In this document: one piece after another, positions 1-8,205 of the stretch
Position numbering within the stretch: position 1 is the first letter of the stretch
Layout of the letters: each line of letters starts with the position of its first letter
Assembly: GCA_903919205.1 (NCBI GenBank)
Contig: CAIXHE010000093.1
Location: 1-39,222, forward strand
Direction of reading: 5' to 3'
DNA from: an uncultured Opitutaceae bacterium
GTDB lineage: Bacteria > Verrucomicrobiota > Verrucomicrobiia > Opitutales > Opitutaceae
Length of the DNA: 39,222 nucleotides
Position numbers and translations under genes: made by a program
Notes under the pieces: model-generated
Database searches by the model: none
Seen by the model: the letters and a program-made list of their open reading frames with translations, nothing else
Told to the model about the DNA's origin: nothing

Positions 1-1905
1 CGCGTTGCCGTCCCCGTAGAAGTAATTCGTGCTGCTCGAGTTGGTCAGCGTCCCCGCGTTCGTCACGCCGAGCCCAGTAACTTGGGCAACGATCGAAAAG
101 TCGCCCGTGATGCTTGCTCCCGAGGAAACTGAAAGCGCGGTGCCAGCGGTTCCATTCAGATAGATGTACCCGTCTGTGAGGGTCGTGGTGCCTCCCGAAA
201 ACGTCGTTCCGCCCTGCGAATAGAATCCGGTTCCCGACGGGCCCGAAAAATTCCCGCTCATGGTCACCCCATCGAGCGTGCCGTAGCCCGTGCCGAAGCC
301 GAGCGCGCCTCCCTCTACCGTTCCTCCGATGATTGTTCCCCCGTTCAGCGTGTAGATGCCCGTTGTGGGGGGAACGACCGTCGCCCCGGTGTTGGTAAGC
401 GTGCCAGTGATGTTTAGCACGCCACCATTGTTAGCATTGATAGTCCCCGTCGTCAGGTTGGCCGTCGAAAATGTGCCGCCTAGATTCACCGTGCCGTTGC
501 TGGTCGCTAGAATGTTGCCGGCGTTGCTCCAGGTCGTCGTACCCTCGCCGAGCGTCAGCACGCTACCCGACCCTGTAGCCTCCAGGATGCCTCCCGAGTT
601 GTTTGTGACCGTATTACCACTTCCGCCGAGAACCAGTGTCCCACCGCTGGCGATGAAAGTGCCGTTGTTCACCACCGCGTCGTTGCCGCCGTCGCCCACC
701 TCCAGGTAGCCCGCAGTCACGCTGACCGTCCCCCCGACCGCATTTGTGAAGTTGAAGTTCGCGTTGCCGTCCCCGTAGAAGTAATTCGTGCTGCTCGAGT
801 TGGTCAGCGTCCCCGCGTTCGTCACGCCGAGCCCAGTAGCTTGGGCAACGATCGAGAAGTTGCCCGTGATGCTCGCTCCGGAATTAACCGTTAGGGCCGT
901 GCCTGCACCACCGGTCACATAGAGGTAGCCGTCACCGAAAGACGTGGTGCCGCTCGAAAAGGTCGTGCCGTTCTCGACCTTGAAGGACGCACCCGAGGCG
1001 AGCGTCGAATTGCCGCTCAAAGAGACGTCATTCAGGGTGCCCTGCGAGGAAGTGAAAAGTAGCGCCGGGGTGGATCCCGAGTTGTTGACCGCGCCGCCGG
1101 AAATCGTTCCGCCGTCCAGAGTGTACGACCCGCTCGCGGGCGGGTTTAGCGTGGAACCGCCGTTTTCGAGCGTTCCTGTGAGATTGAGTGTGCTTCCCGT
1201 GCCGACATTGATGGTCCCACCGGTCAATCCCGGGGCAGTTAGCGTACCGCCCAGGTTAACCGTCCCGTTGCCGCTGATCGTAAGGGTGCCTGTGTTCGTA
1301 AATGAGTTGCTGCCCCCATCAAGGTAGAGGGTGGCGCCGTTGACCGTGATGGTACCCGCATTCGTCACGGAATCCTCGGCCCCATATCCCAGATACAAGG
1401 ATCCCCCGGAGACGTTGATCGCACCGCCCGAGAGGTTGGTGAACGTCATCCCGTTGCCCACCCCGCTAGAGCCGTATATATAGTTGGAGCCCGACGTCGA
1501 ATTGATCGTTCCGTAATTGATGAAGGTGTGACCCAAGGAAGACGTCTCGAAATAGATCGCGGAGCCCCCACTCAGGTCGACGGTGCCCGCTGCTATGCTT
1601 GAGCTGAGACCGTTTCCCACGATCTCGATATCGCCCCCGGTGATCGCCAGGGTGGCGTTGGAAGAATCCAACTCGAGCGTGTCCACCTGGACGGTGGTGC
1701 TGGACGTCACCGTGTAGTTGCTTCCCGTAGCCGAGATCACCACCACCGTTGCGTTCGTTGGTACCATGCCCGTGGACCAATTCGTCCCGGTCGTCCACGT
1801 TCCGCTAACCGCACTTTCCCATGTCGTCTGGCCGCGAGCAGGCACCGCAAGCGCCGCCCATGCACCAAGGGCACACAGAATAAGGCGCGGGTTGTAAGGG
1901 CGCAT
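1..1905 (-). CDS. Autotransporter-type strand-repeat surface protein, amino-terminal part (cut by window edge)
   Basis: The minus frame is open for 635 codons from an ATG at 1905 to the left edge, so the carboxy end, including any beta-barrel or sorting signal, is outside the window. The first 25 or so residues form a Sec signal peptide: Arg near the start, a hydrophobic LILCALGAWAALAV core, and likely cleavage after VPARG. The mature start (WTTGTNWSTGMVP) is the opening typical of autotransporter-associated beta-strand repeat proteins. The rest is rich in Gly, Thr, Ser and Asn, with many short strands such as GTINVGTGSTLNLTG, as expected for a right-handed beta-helix passenger. A 253-residue module recurs (nearly identical DNA at 2-120 and 761-879). 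A surface or secreted role is inferred. The binding partner is unknown. The family is common in Verrucomicrobiota and Planctomycetes. Confidence 0.8.
   Translation of the reverse strand, partial: MRPYNPRLILCALGAWAALAVPARGQTTWESAVSGTWTTGTNWSTGMVPTNATVVVISATGSNYTVTSSTTVQVDTLELDSSNATLAITGGDIEIVGNGLSSSIAAGTVDLSGGSAIYFETSSLGHTFINYGTINSTSGSNYIYGSSGVGNGMTFTNLSGGAINVSGGSLYLGYGAEDSVTNAGTITVNGATLYLDGGSNSFTNTGTLTISGNGTVNLGGTLTAPGLTGGTINVGTGSTLNLTGTLENGGSTLNPPASGSYTLDGGTISGGAVNNSGSTPALLFTSSQGTLNDVSLSGNSTLASGASFKVENGTTFSSGTTSFGDGYLYVTGGAGTALTVNSGASITGNFSIVAQATGLGVTNAGTLTNSSSTNYFYGDGNANFNFTNAVGGTVSVTAGYLEVGDGGNDAVVNNGTFIASGGTLVLGGSGNTVTNNSGGILEATGSGSVLTLGEGTTTWSNAGNILATSNGTVNLGGTFSTANLTTGTINANNGGVLNITGTLTNTGATVVPPTTGIYTLNGGTIIGGTVEGGALGFGTGYGTLDGVTMSGNFSGPSGTGFYSQGGTTFSGGTTTLTDGYIYLNGTAGTALSVSSGASITGDFSIVAQVTGLGVTNAGTLTNSSSTNYFYGDGNA
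2..120 (-). repeat. Copy A of an intragenic long direct repeat in the strand-repeat passenger gene
   Basis: This block matches 761-879 at an offset of 759 bases, exactly 253 codons. Only four mismatches were seen in about 119 bases, and 2-79 is identical. It encodes a stretch containing GVTNAGTLTNSSSTNYFYG. The low divergence suggests recent duplication or gene conversion between passenger modules. Confidence 0.85.
761..879 (-). repeat. Copy B of the intragenic long direct repeat
   Basis: Partner of the block at 2-120, in the same reading frame of the same gene. All four mismatches lie in the half coding for the segment before the conserved GVTNAG sequence. Confidence 0.85.
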
Positions 1906-1960
1906 GCGGGCTGGAGCGAATGTCACCACCAAGAACTTACTCAGCAAAACAGCCTTACAT

Positions 1961-1989
1961 AATCTACAGCAAGCAATTTGCAGGAACAA
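1961..1989 (-). promoter_or_regulatory. Possible sigma-70-type promoter for the passenger gene
   Basis: Reading the minus strand, TTGTTC (1989-1984) is followed after 17 bases by TAGATT (1966-1961), close to the consensus spacing. Transcription would start about 50 bases before the ATG at 1905. The region is clearly more AT-rich than its surroundings. This is a pattern match only. Confidence 0.3.
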
Positions 1990-2137
1990 GATATCTCTAA
2001 AGTTTCCCTCCCGCGTGCCGACGAAAGCCGATTGGCCGCTTTCTCGCCGTGTTGTCTTTCCTAAAAGGGTTGGACACGCTCCCCGGCAAAGAGCCTCTAA
2101 GAGCCTCATTGCTGGCTGTTTACAACCCGAGGTGACC

Positions 2138-3826
2138 CTAGGTTCGCGTCAGTCTCCGGTACTTCATGCGGTGGGGCTGGTCCGCGTCCTTTCCCCGACG
2201 CCGCCGGAAGTCCTCAATGTAACTTGAATAATTTCCCGAGAACCAAAACGCCGTGCTGTCGCCCTCGAAGGCGAGGATGTGCGTGGCCACCCTGTCCAGG
2301 AACCATCGGTCGTGCGACACGACGACGGCGCATCCGGCGAAGTTCTCGAGGGACTCCTCGATCGCCCGGATCGAGTTCACGTCGAGATCGTTCGTGGGCT
2401 CGTCGAGCAGGATCAGGTTCGCCCCGGCCTTCAGCAGCCTCGCCAGGTGCACGCGGTTGCGCTCGCCGCCCGAGAGGATGCCGACCTTCTTCTGCTGGTC
2501 GGCGCCCGTGAACCCGAACTGGGCGCAATAGGCCCGGGCATTCACCTCGCGCCCGCCCATGCGCAGGATCTCCTCCCCGCCGCTGATCGCCTCGTAGATC
2601 GTGGACGCGTCCGGAAGCGAGTCGCGGGACTGGTCGACGTGCGCGATCTTGACCGTGTCCCCCACCCTGAGGACACCGCCGTCGGGCTTCTCCGCTCCCG
2701 TGATCAGGCGAAAGAGCGTCGTCTTGCCCGCCCCGTTGGGCCCGATGACCCCCACGATGCCCCCGGGCGGGAGCGAGAAGGTCAGGTTTTCGAAGATCAG
2801 GTTGTCCCCGTAGACCTTGGAGAGGCCCTTCGCGTCCACGACCAGCGTGCCGAGGCGAGGGCCCGCCGGGATAAGGATCTCGAAGTCCTTCTCCTTGTCT
2901 CCCACGTTCTGCTTCACCATCGACTCGTACGCCGTGATGCGGGCCTGGGACTTGACCCTGCGCGCCCCCGCCGAAGAGCGGATCCACTCGAGCTCGCGGG
3001 CCATGGCCTTCTGCCTTCGGTCCTCCGTGCGCTGCTCCACGGCCAGGCGCTTCTGCTTCTGCTCGAGCCAGGACGAGTAGTTTCCCTTCCAGGGGATGCC
3101 GTGCCCGTGGTCGAGCTCCAGGATCCACTGGGCCACGTTGTCGAGGAAGTACCGGTCGTGGGTGACGGCGATCACGGTGCCCTCGTAGCGCGAGAGGTGC
3201 TGCTCGAGCCACTGCACGCTCTCGGCATCCAGATGGTTCGTGGGCTCGTCGAGGAGCAGGATCGCCGGCTTGCGCAGCAGGAGGCGCGCGAGCGCCACGC
3301 GGCGACGCTCACCGCCCGACAGTCGGTCGACAAGCTGGTCTCCCGCGGGGCAGCGCAGCGCGTCCATGGCCATTTCCACCTGGGGCCCGAGGTCCCACGC
3401 GCCCAGGGTGTCGATCCTCTCCTGGAGCTCCCCCTGGCGCCCCATGATCGCCTCCTTGGCCGCTTCGTCGGCCGCGTCGGCCAGCTCGTCCCAGGTCGCG
3501 TCGTAGGCCTTCACGAGGTCGGTCAGCGGCTTCACGCCTTCCTCGACGCAGGCCCTAACCGTGCTGCCCGCCGTCAGCTGCGGCTCCTGCTCCAGGAGTC
3601 CCACGTCGTACCCGGGCTCGAAGTGCACGCGTCCGTCGATGTCGGTGTCGATCTTCGCCAGGATCCTCATCAGCGAGGACTTCCCCGAGCCGTTGAACCC
3701 GAGCACGCCTATCTTCGCCCCGTAGTAGAACGAGAGCGAGATGTCCCGAAGGATCTCCTTGCGCTCGATCTTCTTCGAGACGCCCAGCATGGAGAAGATG
3801 ATCTTGGGCTCTTCGGGTTTCGCCAT
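2138..3826 (-). CDS. ettA: Energy-dependent translational throttle protein EttA (ABC-F ATPase)
   Basis: A 562-residue soluble ABC-F protein with two ATPase domains and no membrane segments. The first Walker A is GFNGSGKSS (residues 43-51), with LSGGERRRVALARLLL and LLLDEPTNHLDAESV further on. The second half has GPNGAGKTT and LLDEPTNDLD. The PYSSWLEQK-type linker region (GNYSSWLEQKQKRL) and the carboxy-terminal RMKYRRL follow EttA closely. EttA binds the ribosomal E site and gates the first elongation step according to the ATP/ADP ratio. The ATG at 3826 was chosen because an in-frame TTG at 3838 would add only MSDA and the family normally starts near MAKPEE. Its stop is followed by 232 bases with no gene. 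It reads in the same direction as the DUF748 gene, 50 bases downstream of it. Confidence 0.95.
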   Translation of the reverse strand: MAKPEEPKIIFSMLGVSKKIERKEILRDISLSFYYGAKIGVLGFNGSGKSSLMRILAKIDTDIDGRVHFEPGYDVGLLEQEPQLTAGSTVRACVEEGVKPLTDLVKAYDATWDELADAADEAAKEAIMGRQGELQERIDTLGAWDLGPQVEMAMDALRCPAGDQLVDRLSGGERRRVALARLLLRKPAILLLDEPTNHLDAESVQWLEQHLSRYEGTVIAVTHDRYFLDNVAQWILELDHGHGIPWKGNYSSWLEQKQKRLAVEQRTEDRRQKAMARELEWIRSSAGARRVKSQARITAYESMVKQNVGDKEKDFEILIPAGPRLGTLVVDAKGLSKVYGDNLIFENLTFSLPPGGIVGVIGPNGAGKTTLFRLITGAEKPDGGVLRVGDTVKIAHVDQSRDSLPDASTIYEAISGGEEILRMGGREVNARAYCAQFGFTGADQQKKVGILSGGERNRVHLARLLKAGANLILLDEPTNDLDVNSIRAIEESLENFAGCAVVVSHDRWFLDRVATHILAFEGDSTAFWFSGNYSSYIEDFRRRRGKDADQPHRMKYRRLTRT

Positions 3827-3876
3827 GGCATCACTCAAGCGCCGGCGGCCCGCTGGGCAAGCCCGGCGCGGGGGAC

Positions 3877-6800
3877 CTACTGAAGCGCCAGCGTCACCCG
3901 GGGTCCCTTGCCGGCGGGTCCGCCCGCCGCCTCCGGCACAAGGACCAGCCGGTCCGGGCTGATGTGGGCCACGTTGATGAAATAGTCGCGAACCCTCTGG
4001 GCGCGTGCCCGGGCGAGGCCCGCGAGCTCCGCGGGGCTGACGGGTAGGCTCTCGGCCAGCGCCGCCGACATCTGCTCAAGCGGCGGGAGCGTCGCCGCCT
4101 GGACCGGCGCCTGCACGGGCGCGGGCACCGGCGCAGGAGGCGGAGCGGCCCTTGTGGGCGTCGGCCGGATGATCCCGAGCGTCACGATCTCCTCCACGCG
4201 CTGGATGAGAGTCACCTGGGGTGCCGCTTCGGGCGGCGAGGCCCGGGGGGCCCCGGGCGCCCCCGCGGCCGGCGCCGGCTTCTGCACAAACCTGCGCGTG
4301 TAGAGTTTCCCGATCAGGTCCGCGCGGTCCGCGGCGGACACCGCAATGTGGTCCGGGTCCGGCTCGCCGGGGTCGCTCGCGCGCCGTTCCTCCCAGACCC
4401 CGCGCCGCACCAGGGCCTCCAGCTTGACCCTCCTCAGGGCCGGCACGTCGGCCGAGGCGTCGAATTCGCCCTCGATGCCAAGGCTCAGCGCTGGCCGGTT
4501 CTCCAGCGCCTTGGACAGGGTCTCCATGCGTGGGGCCTCCTGCGCGAGCAGGTCGCTCGAGCCTGGCAGGAAGTCCTCGACCCCGAGTTCCTCGCCGCCG
4601 CCGCCGAACATGGAGCCCACCAGGCTGAAGGGTGCCGTCGCGGCCTTGCTGAGCAGGTTGCCGATCACGCGCATCACCACGCGCCCGATCCGGAACTCCG
4701 GGTCCGCGAGATTGCCCTCGACCGGCAGGTCGATCACGATCTGCCCGTTGCGGTCCTTCAGGAGCGCGACGCCGAGGCGCACCGGCAGGTGGGTGGCCTC
4801 GGGGCTCGCCGTGGGCGATCCCAGCGTGAGCTGGTCGAGCGTGACCAGGTTCGTCGACGAGAGCTGGTCGCCCGCAAGCCGCACCGCCGTGTCCACGTTC
4901 AGGCGGCCGCCGACGAGCTGGTAGCCGGCGTACTTGCCCATGTAGGGGCTCGCCGGGGTGAGGTCCACGTTCTTGACCGAGACCGCGATCCCTATGCGCC
5001 GGGGCACCGACAACGGGTCCAGCTCGCCGGAGACCTCTACGGGACCCGAGCCCCCCACCAGCGCCTTCAGGTGGACGTCCGAGTGCCCGGGATTGAGGGA
5101 GGAGATCCCCGAGACGCTCCCGCCGAGCGCGGTCAGCTCCAGGTGCACGTTGGGCTCGACCGAGCGATCCGCGAACGAGAGCTCGCCGCCCGCGATCTCC
5201 ACGGTCCCGATGGAGACGTTGGCGGCCGGGGAGGCCCCCGTGGGCGGCGCCGCTGCCGTATTGCCCGAACCGGGCCGCGCGACGCCCGCAAGGTTGAGGA
5301 GGCCGTCCATCCCTACCACCGCCCGCGCGTAGGGCCCGTTCACGTCCGCCTCCCGGATCGAGAGCGCGAGGCCGGGCGAGACCTCGGCCTTCACACCCTT
5401 CAGCGAAAGGCCCCCGACGCCAGCGAGGGGCTCCGAGCGGGTCGCGTCGACCAGCGAAAACTTCTCGAGCCCAAGGTCGCCCTCAAAGCCCGCCGAGAGA
5501 GAGCCCCCGGACAGGCCCGCGTGGACCCGGCTGTGGGTGGACACCGCACCACCCGCGATGCGGGCGTTCACGAACGGCTCCAGGTACGGGCTCAGGGGTT
5601 TGAGCTCGAGGGTGTTGACGATCAGGTCCACGGAGGCCGACGGATTGGGCAGGAGCACCACGGCCCCGTTGACGTTCACGTTGCCCCGCGGACCCCAGCT
5701 GAAGGCGGCGGCGAGCGGCATCGAGGCCCCGGGCGCGAGGCTGAAGTTCCTCAGGGAGACACTGGCGTCGCTCAGGAGCAGCTGAGCCGGGCGGGGTGTC
5801 GCCTCATCGAGCACGTCGATCAGGAATTCCTTCACGCTCACCTCCCCGATCGCGACGGAGGGCGCCGGCGCCCCCGGCCCGGCGGGGGCCATAGCCGGGC
5901 CCGGCGGCACGCGCAGCAGCTCGACCAGGTTGACTGCGCCGGCCTTGTTCCGGGTGACGGCGAGCCGGCCCCGGCGCAAGGCGACCGACGAGGCCGAGGC
6001 CTTCCGTGCGAGCACGTCGACCTGGAGGCCCGCTATGTCGAACAAGCCGATGTCGACCGCGGGCGCCGCCGCGCCCCGGTCGGACACTTTGAGGCCCTGG
6101 AGGTGGACCTCCGCGTCGCTGAGCGTGAGTGAGCGCTGGCCCGGCCCGAAGAGAGCCCCGTAGCGGCCCCTCATCGAGAGCCGGCCGTCGGTCACCTGGG
6201 CGCGGCTGAACCTCTCGAGATAGGGCGCGTACTTGCTGAGCACGACCCCATCGACCTCAAAAGCACCCTGCGACTGGAGCGGCGCGGCCGCGAGGGTCCC
6301 GGTCCACCTGACGCGCTCGCCCACCTCGCTCGTGGCCTCGAAGTGGTACGAGCCCCCGGTGGACCCCGCCGTCCGGAAGTTGTCGAGCCTGAAGGACAGC
6401 GGCCCGACCACCGACGTGAAGGGCCGGTCGAGCGACTGGTCGCTGAAGTCGACGTGTGCATCGGAAACGGCGAGGCTGCCGATGCGCACGGGGCGCGAGG
6501 CGCCGCCCGCGCCGTCGGAGCCCTTCGGAAGGGCGGCAAGGATGTCCGCGAAATTGAGGGACCCGTCGCGCCCGATCGCCACCGATGCATGGAAACCCTC
6601 GAGGCTGATCCGGCCGAGCACCCAGTCTCCGGAAACCGACTCGATCGCGTCAAAGCGCACGTAGAGCCGTCTCCACCCAAGGAAGACTCCCGTTCCCGAG
6701 CGGTCGTGGACCTCGAGGTTCTCGATGGACGCCGAGAGCATGAACGGGTTCAGCCGGACCCTGCCGATCGTCGTCTGGCGGCCGAGTGCCTGCGTGAGGC

Positions 6801-6996
6801 GGCGCTCCGCCTGCGCGCGCACGATAGGCGGTGCCACCAGGAAGCCCGCAAGCGCATAGAGCACGACCAGCGCCAAGGCCAGCACGAGAACCCGGCGGCC
6901 CCGGTGGGCGCGGCGCATGTCGGTTTGATGCCGCTTTCGGCGCATCTCGATCAGGCTCGGGGTCGAGGCGTTCTTGGCTCCTTTCCGCGGGTACAT
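3877..6996 (-). CDS. DUF748 / AsmA-like envelope protein
   Basis: A 1039-residue protein with a basic amino terminus and one membrane helix (about residues 36-54, VLVLALALVVLYALAGFLV). A long periplasmic region of repeated amphipathic strands follows. The motif after the helix (RRLTQALGRQTTIGRVRLNPFMLSASIENL, split across about residues 66-95) is the classic DUF748 opening, where a beta-rich AsmA/TamB-like fold begins. The carboxy end carries a Pro/Ala linker and a short OmpA-like tail with RVRDYFINVAHISPDRL. AsmA-type proteins are thought to act in lipid transfer or outer-membrane homeostasis, so that role is inferred. The start is uncertain: methionines at 6945 and 6918 would shorten the cytoplasmic tail and leave the helix intact. 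Confidence 0.85.
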   Translation of the reverse strand: MYPRKGAKNASTPSLIEMRRKRHQTDMRRAHRGRRVLVLALALVVLYALAGFLVAPPIVRAQAERRLTQALGRQTTIGRVRLNPFMLSASIENLEVHDRSGTGVFLGWRRLYVRFDAIESVSGDWVLGRISLEGFHASVAIGRDGSLNFADILAALPKGSDGAGGASRPVRIGSLAVSDAHVDFSDQSLDRPFTSVVGPLSFRLDNFRTAGSTGGSYHFEATSEVGERVRWTGTLAAAPLQSQGAFEVDGVVLSKYAPYLERFSRAQVTDGRLSMRGRYGALFGPGQRSLTLSDAEVHLQGLKVSDRGAAAPAVDIGLFDIAGLQVDVLARKASASSVALRRGRLAVTRNKAGAVNLVELLRVPPGPAMAPAGPGAPAPSVAIGEVSVKEFLIDVLDEATPRPAQLLLSDASVSLRNFSLAPGASMPLAAAFSWGPRGNVNVNGAVVLLPNPSASVDLIVNTLELKPLSPYLEPFVNARIAGGAVSTHSRVHAGLSGGSLSAGFEGDLGLEKFSLVDATRSEPLAGVGGLSLKGVKAEVSPGLALSIREADVNGPYARAVVGMDGLLNLAGVARPGSGNTAAAPPTGASPAANVSIGTVEIAGGELSFADRSVEPNVHLELTALGGSVSGISSLNPGHSDVHLKALVGGSGPVEVSGELDPLSVPRRIGIAVSVKNVDLTPASPYMGKYAGYQLVGGRLNVDTAVRLAGDQLSSTNLVTLDQLTLGSPTASPEATHLPVRLGVALLKDRNGQIVIDLPVEGNLADPEFRIGRVVMRVIGNLLSKAATAPFSLVGSMFGGGGEELGVEDFLPGSSDLLAQEAPRMETLSKALENRPALSLGIEGEFDASADVPALRRVKLEALVRRGVWEERRASDPGEPDPDHIAVSAADRADLIGKLYTRRFVQKPAPAAGAPGAPRASPPEAAPQVTLIQRVEEIVTLGIIRPTPTRAAPPPAPVPAPVQAPVQAATLPPLEQMSAALAESLPVSPAELAGLARARAQRVRDYFINVAHISPDRLVLVPEAAGGPAGKGPRVTLALQ

Positions 6997-7130
6997 GGGA
7001 TTTGGTTGCTGCTGATCGACAATCCTATCCGACTTATAAATACCAGCTTATACACGGTTTCTAGGAGAAACAGATCATTTTTTCGCGCGGGCTTTGACGT
7101 CGGCCCCAAATTCCTCCAGCTTCGCGACCG

Positions 7131-7598
7131 ATGAAGTCGGTGAAAGTTCCAGCTCTCGAACTTTTTCTCCACGAGATGATCCCGCTCGCGAAGGCAATGG
7201 GTGTCGGCGTGGAGGTCAGCGACGACCGGGCGCTGGTTCTGACCGCCCCGAAGGAGCAGAACAAGAACTCGCTCAACACAGCGTTCGGCGGGAGCCTGGT
7301 CTCGCTGGCGACGCTGGCGGGATACGGCGTCGTCTGGGAGCTGATGCGCGAGGAGAAGGCCCAGAGCGAGAAGAAGCCGACATGGCACATCGTCGTGAAG
7401 GAGAGCCGCGCCGCCTACCGCCGCCCCGTGATCGGAGACCTGCGCGCGATCTGCGAGCGGCCCGCGCAGGCGGCGATTGCCGAGTTCAAGGAGGCCCTCG
7501 CCCGCTACGGGAAGGCCAAGCTCAAGCTACGCGCGTCGATCATCGAGAACGGCAACGTCGCGGTCGACGTGCAGGCGGCGTTCGTGGTGTCGCTCTAG
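7131..7598 (+). CDS. YiiD carboxy-terminal-like hotdog thioesterase
   Basis: A 155-residue protein resembling the stand-alone YiiD_C putative thioesterase family. Recognisable elements are the amino-terminal LELFLHEMIPLAKAMGV, then APKEQNKNSLNTAFGGSL at about residues 40-57 (the hotdog active-site helix region) and a hydrophobic SLATLAGYGVVWEL helix. The likely reaction is hydrolysis of an acyl-thioester, substrate unknown. It is preceded by a 134-base AT-richer gap divergent from the DUF748 gene, and converges with the dUTPase-like gene 23 bases away. No strong ribosome binding site was seen. The start was chosen from the family-like amino terminus. Confidence 0.75.
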   Translation: MKSVKVPALELFLHEMIPLAKAMGVGVEVSDDRALVLTAPKEQNKNSLNTAFGGSLVSLATLAGYGVVWELMREEKAQSEKKPTWHIVVKESRAAYRRPVIGDLRAICERPAQAAIAEFKEALARYGKAKLKLRASIIENGNVAVDVQAAFVVSL

Positions 7599-7621
7599 GG
7601 GCTGCCCCGCGACTCCGCCGC

Positions 7622-7993
7622 TCAGATGTGCCTCGAGTCGGACTCGTCCTTCTTCACGTAGCCTGAGTCCTGGCGCTGCAGATTGACCTGGTTCTTCTTC
7701 ACGTAGGCCGCGAACACGTCCTCGGCGCTCATGCCGAGCGTCTGAGCGAGCGAGATCACGAAGTGGAAGAGGTCGACCACCTCGACCCGCGCGTTCTGCT
7801 CGTCAAACTTCTGGTACTTCGCCCACCACTTCCAGGGCACCGAGTCGATGAGCTCCGCGGTCTCCTGCTGGAGGGCCCGCGTGTAGTTGAGGATCCACTT
7901 GGCCTTCTCCTCCTCGCTCGGGGGCGGCAGCGCCACCCCGATGCGCCGGTTGAGGGTGTCCTGCATCTTGAAGATCTCGTCGAATTTGTCCAT
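7622..7993 (-). CDS. All-alpha dUTPase / MazG-like NTP pyrophosphatase
   Basis: A 123-residue helical protein of the dimeric dUTPase type. The metal-binding pattern is visible as E44xxE47 (QQETAELIDS) and E71xxD74 (VEVVDLFHF), with the family's SVPWKWW between them. Members hydrolyse dUTP (sometimes dCTP) to the monophosphate and pyrophosphate, limiting uracil in DNA and supplying dUMP for thymidylate synthase. That fits the ThyX-like gene further on, though the two are not linked. GAGG lies four bases before the ATG. The carboxy tail (residues about 100-123) is charged and probably flexible. Substrate preference cannot be read from the sequence. Confidence 0.85.
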   Translation of the reverse strand: MDKFDEIFKMQDTLNRRIGVALPPPSEEEKAKWILNYTRALQQETAELIDSVPWKWWAKYQKFDEQNARVEVVDLFHFVISLAQTLGMSAEDVFAAYVKKNQVNLQRQDSGYVKKDESDSRHI

Positions 7994-8205
7994 GGGACCT
8001 CAAAGCTGCGCCCAGGCTGCGCTGGCGCAAGACGCAAGTGCCCCCGGTGCGGCGGCTGATTTAGGGATTGCCCCAGAGGCGTATTTGGGTGATAGTCATC
8101 CGCTTTGGTGTTTGCGTCCGAGCGCGTTTTCATGCGCTCCGCAGCGCCAGGTAACCCAAGGCCGCTCCTGATTCACGGTGAGCGCCCCATACAAAAAAAC
8201 ACACA

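Noticed and set aside
356-1327. Plus-strand Pro/Val-rich frames inside the passenger gene
   Set aside because: They are complements of the Gly/Thr/Asn-rich strand repeats, which read without interruption on the minus strand from a signal peptide.
1904-2227. Plus-strand open frame of about 107 codons spanning the passenger promoter region and the end of ettA
   Set aside because: No ribosome binding site, no family resemblance, and it covers the likely promoter of the divergent surface gene and runs into the ettA coding end.
2279-3883. Plus-strand open frame opposite ettA
   Set aside because: EttA motifs are complete on the minus strand. The opposite translation has no family features.
4348-6132. 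Plus-strand open frame of about 594 codons inside the DUF748 gene
   Set aside because: The minus strand encodes a recognisable AsmA-like protein throughout, and the plus-strand product has only charged low-complexity sequence.
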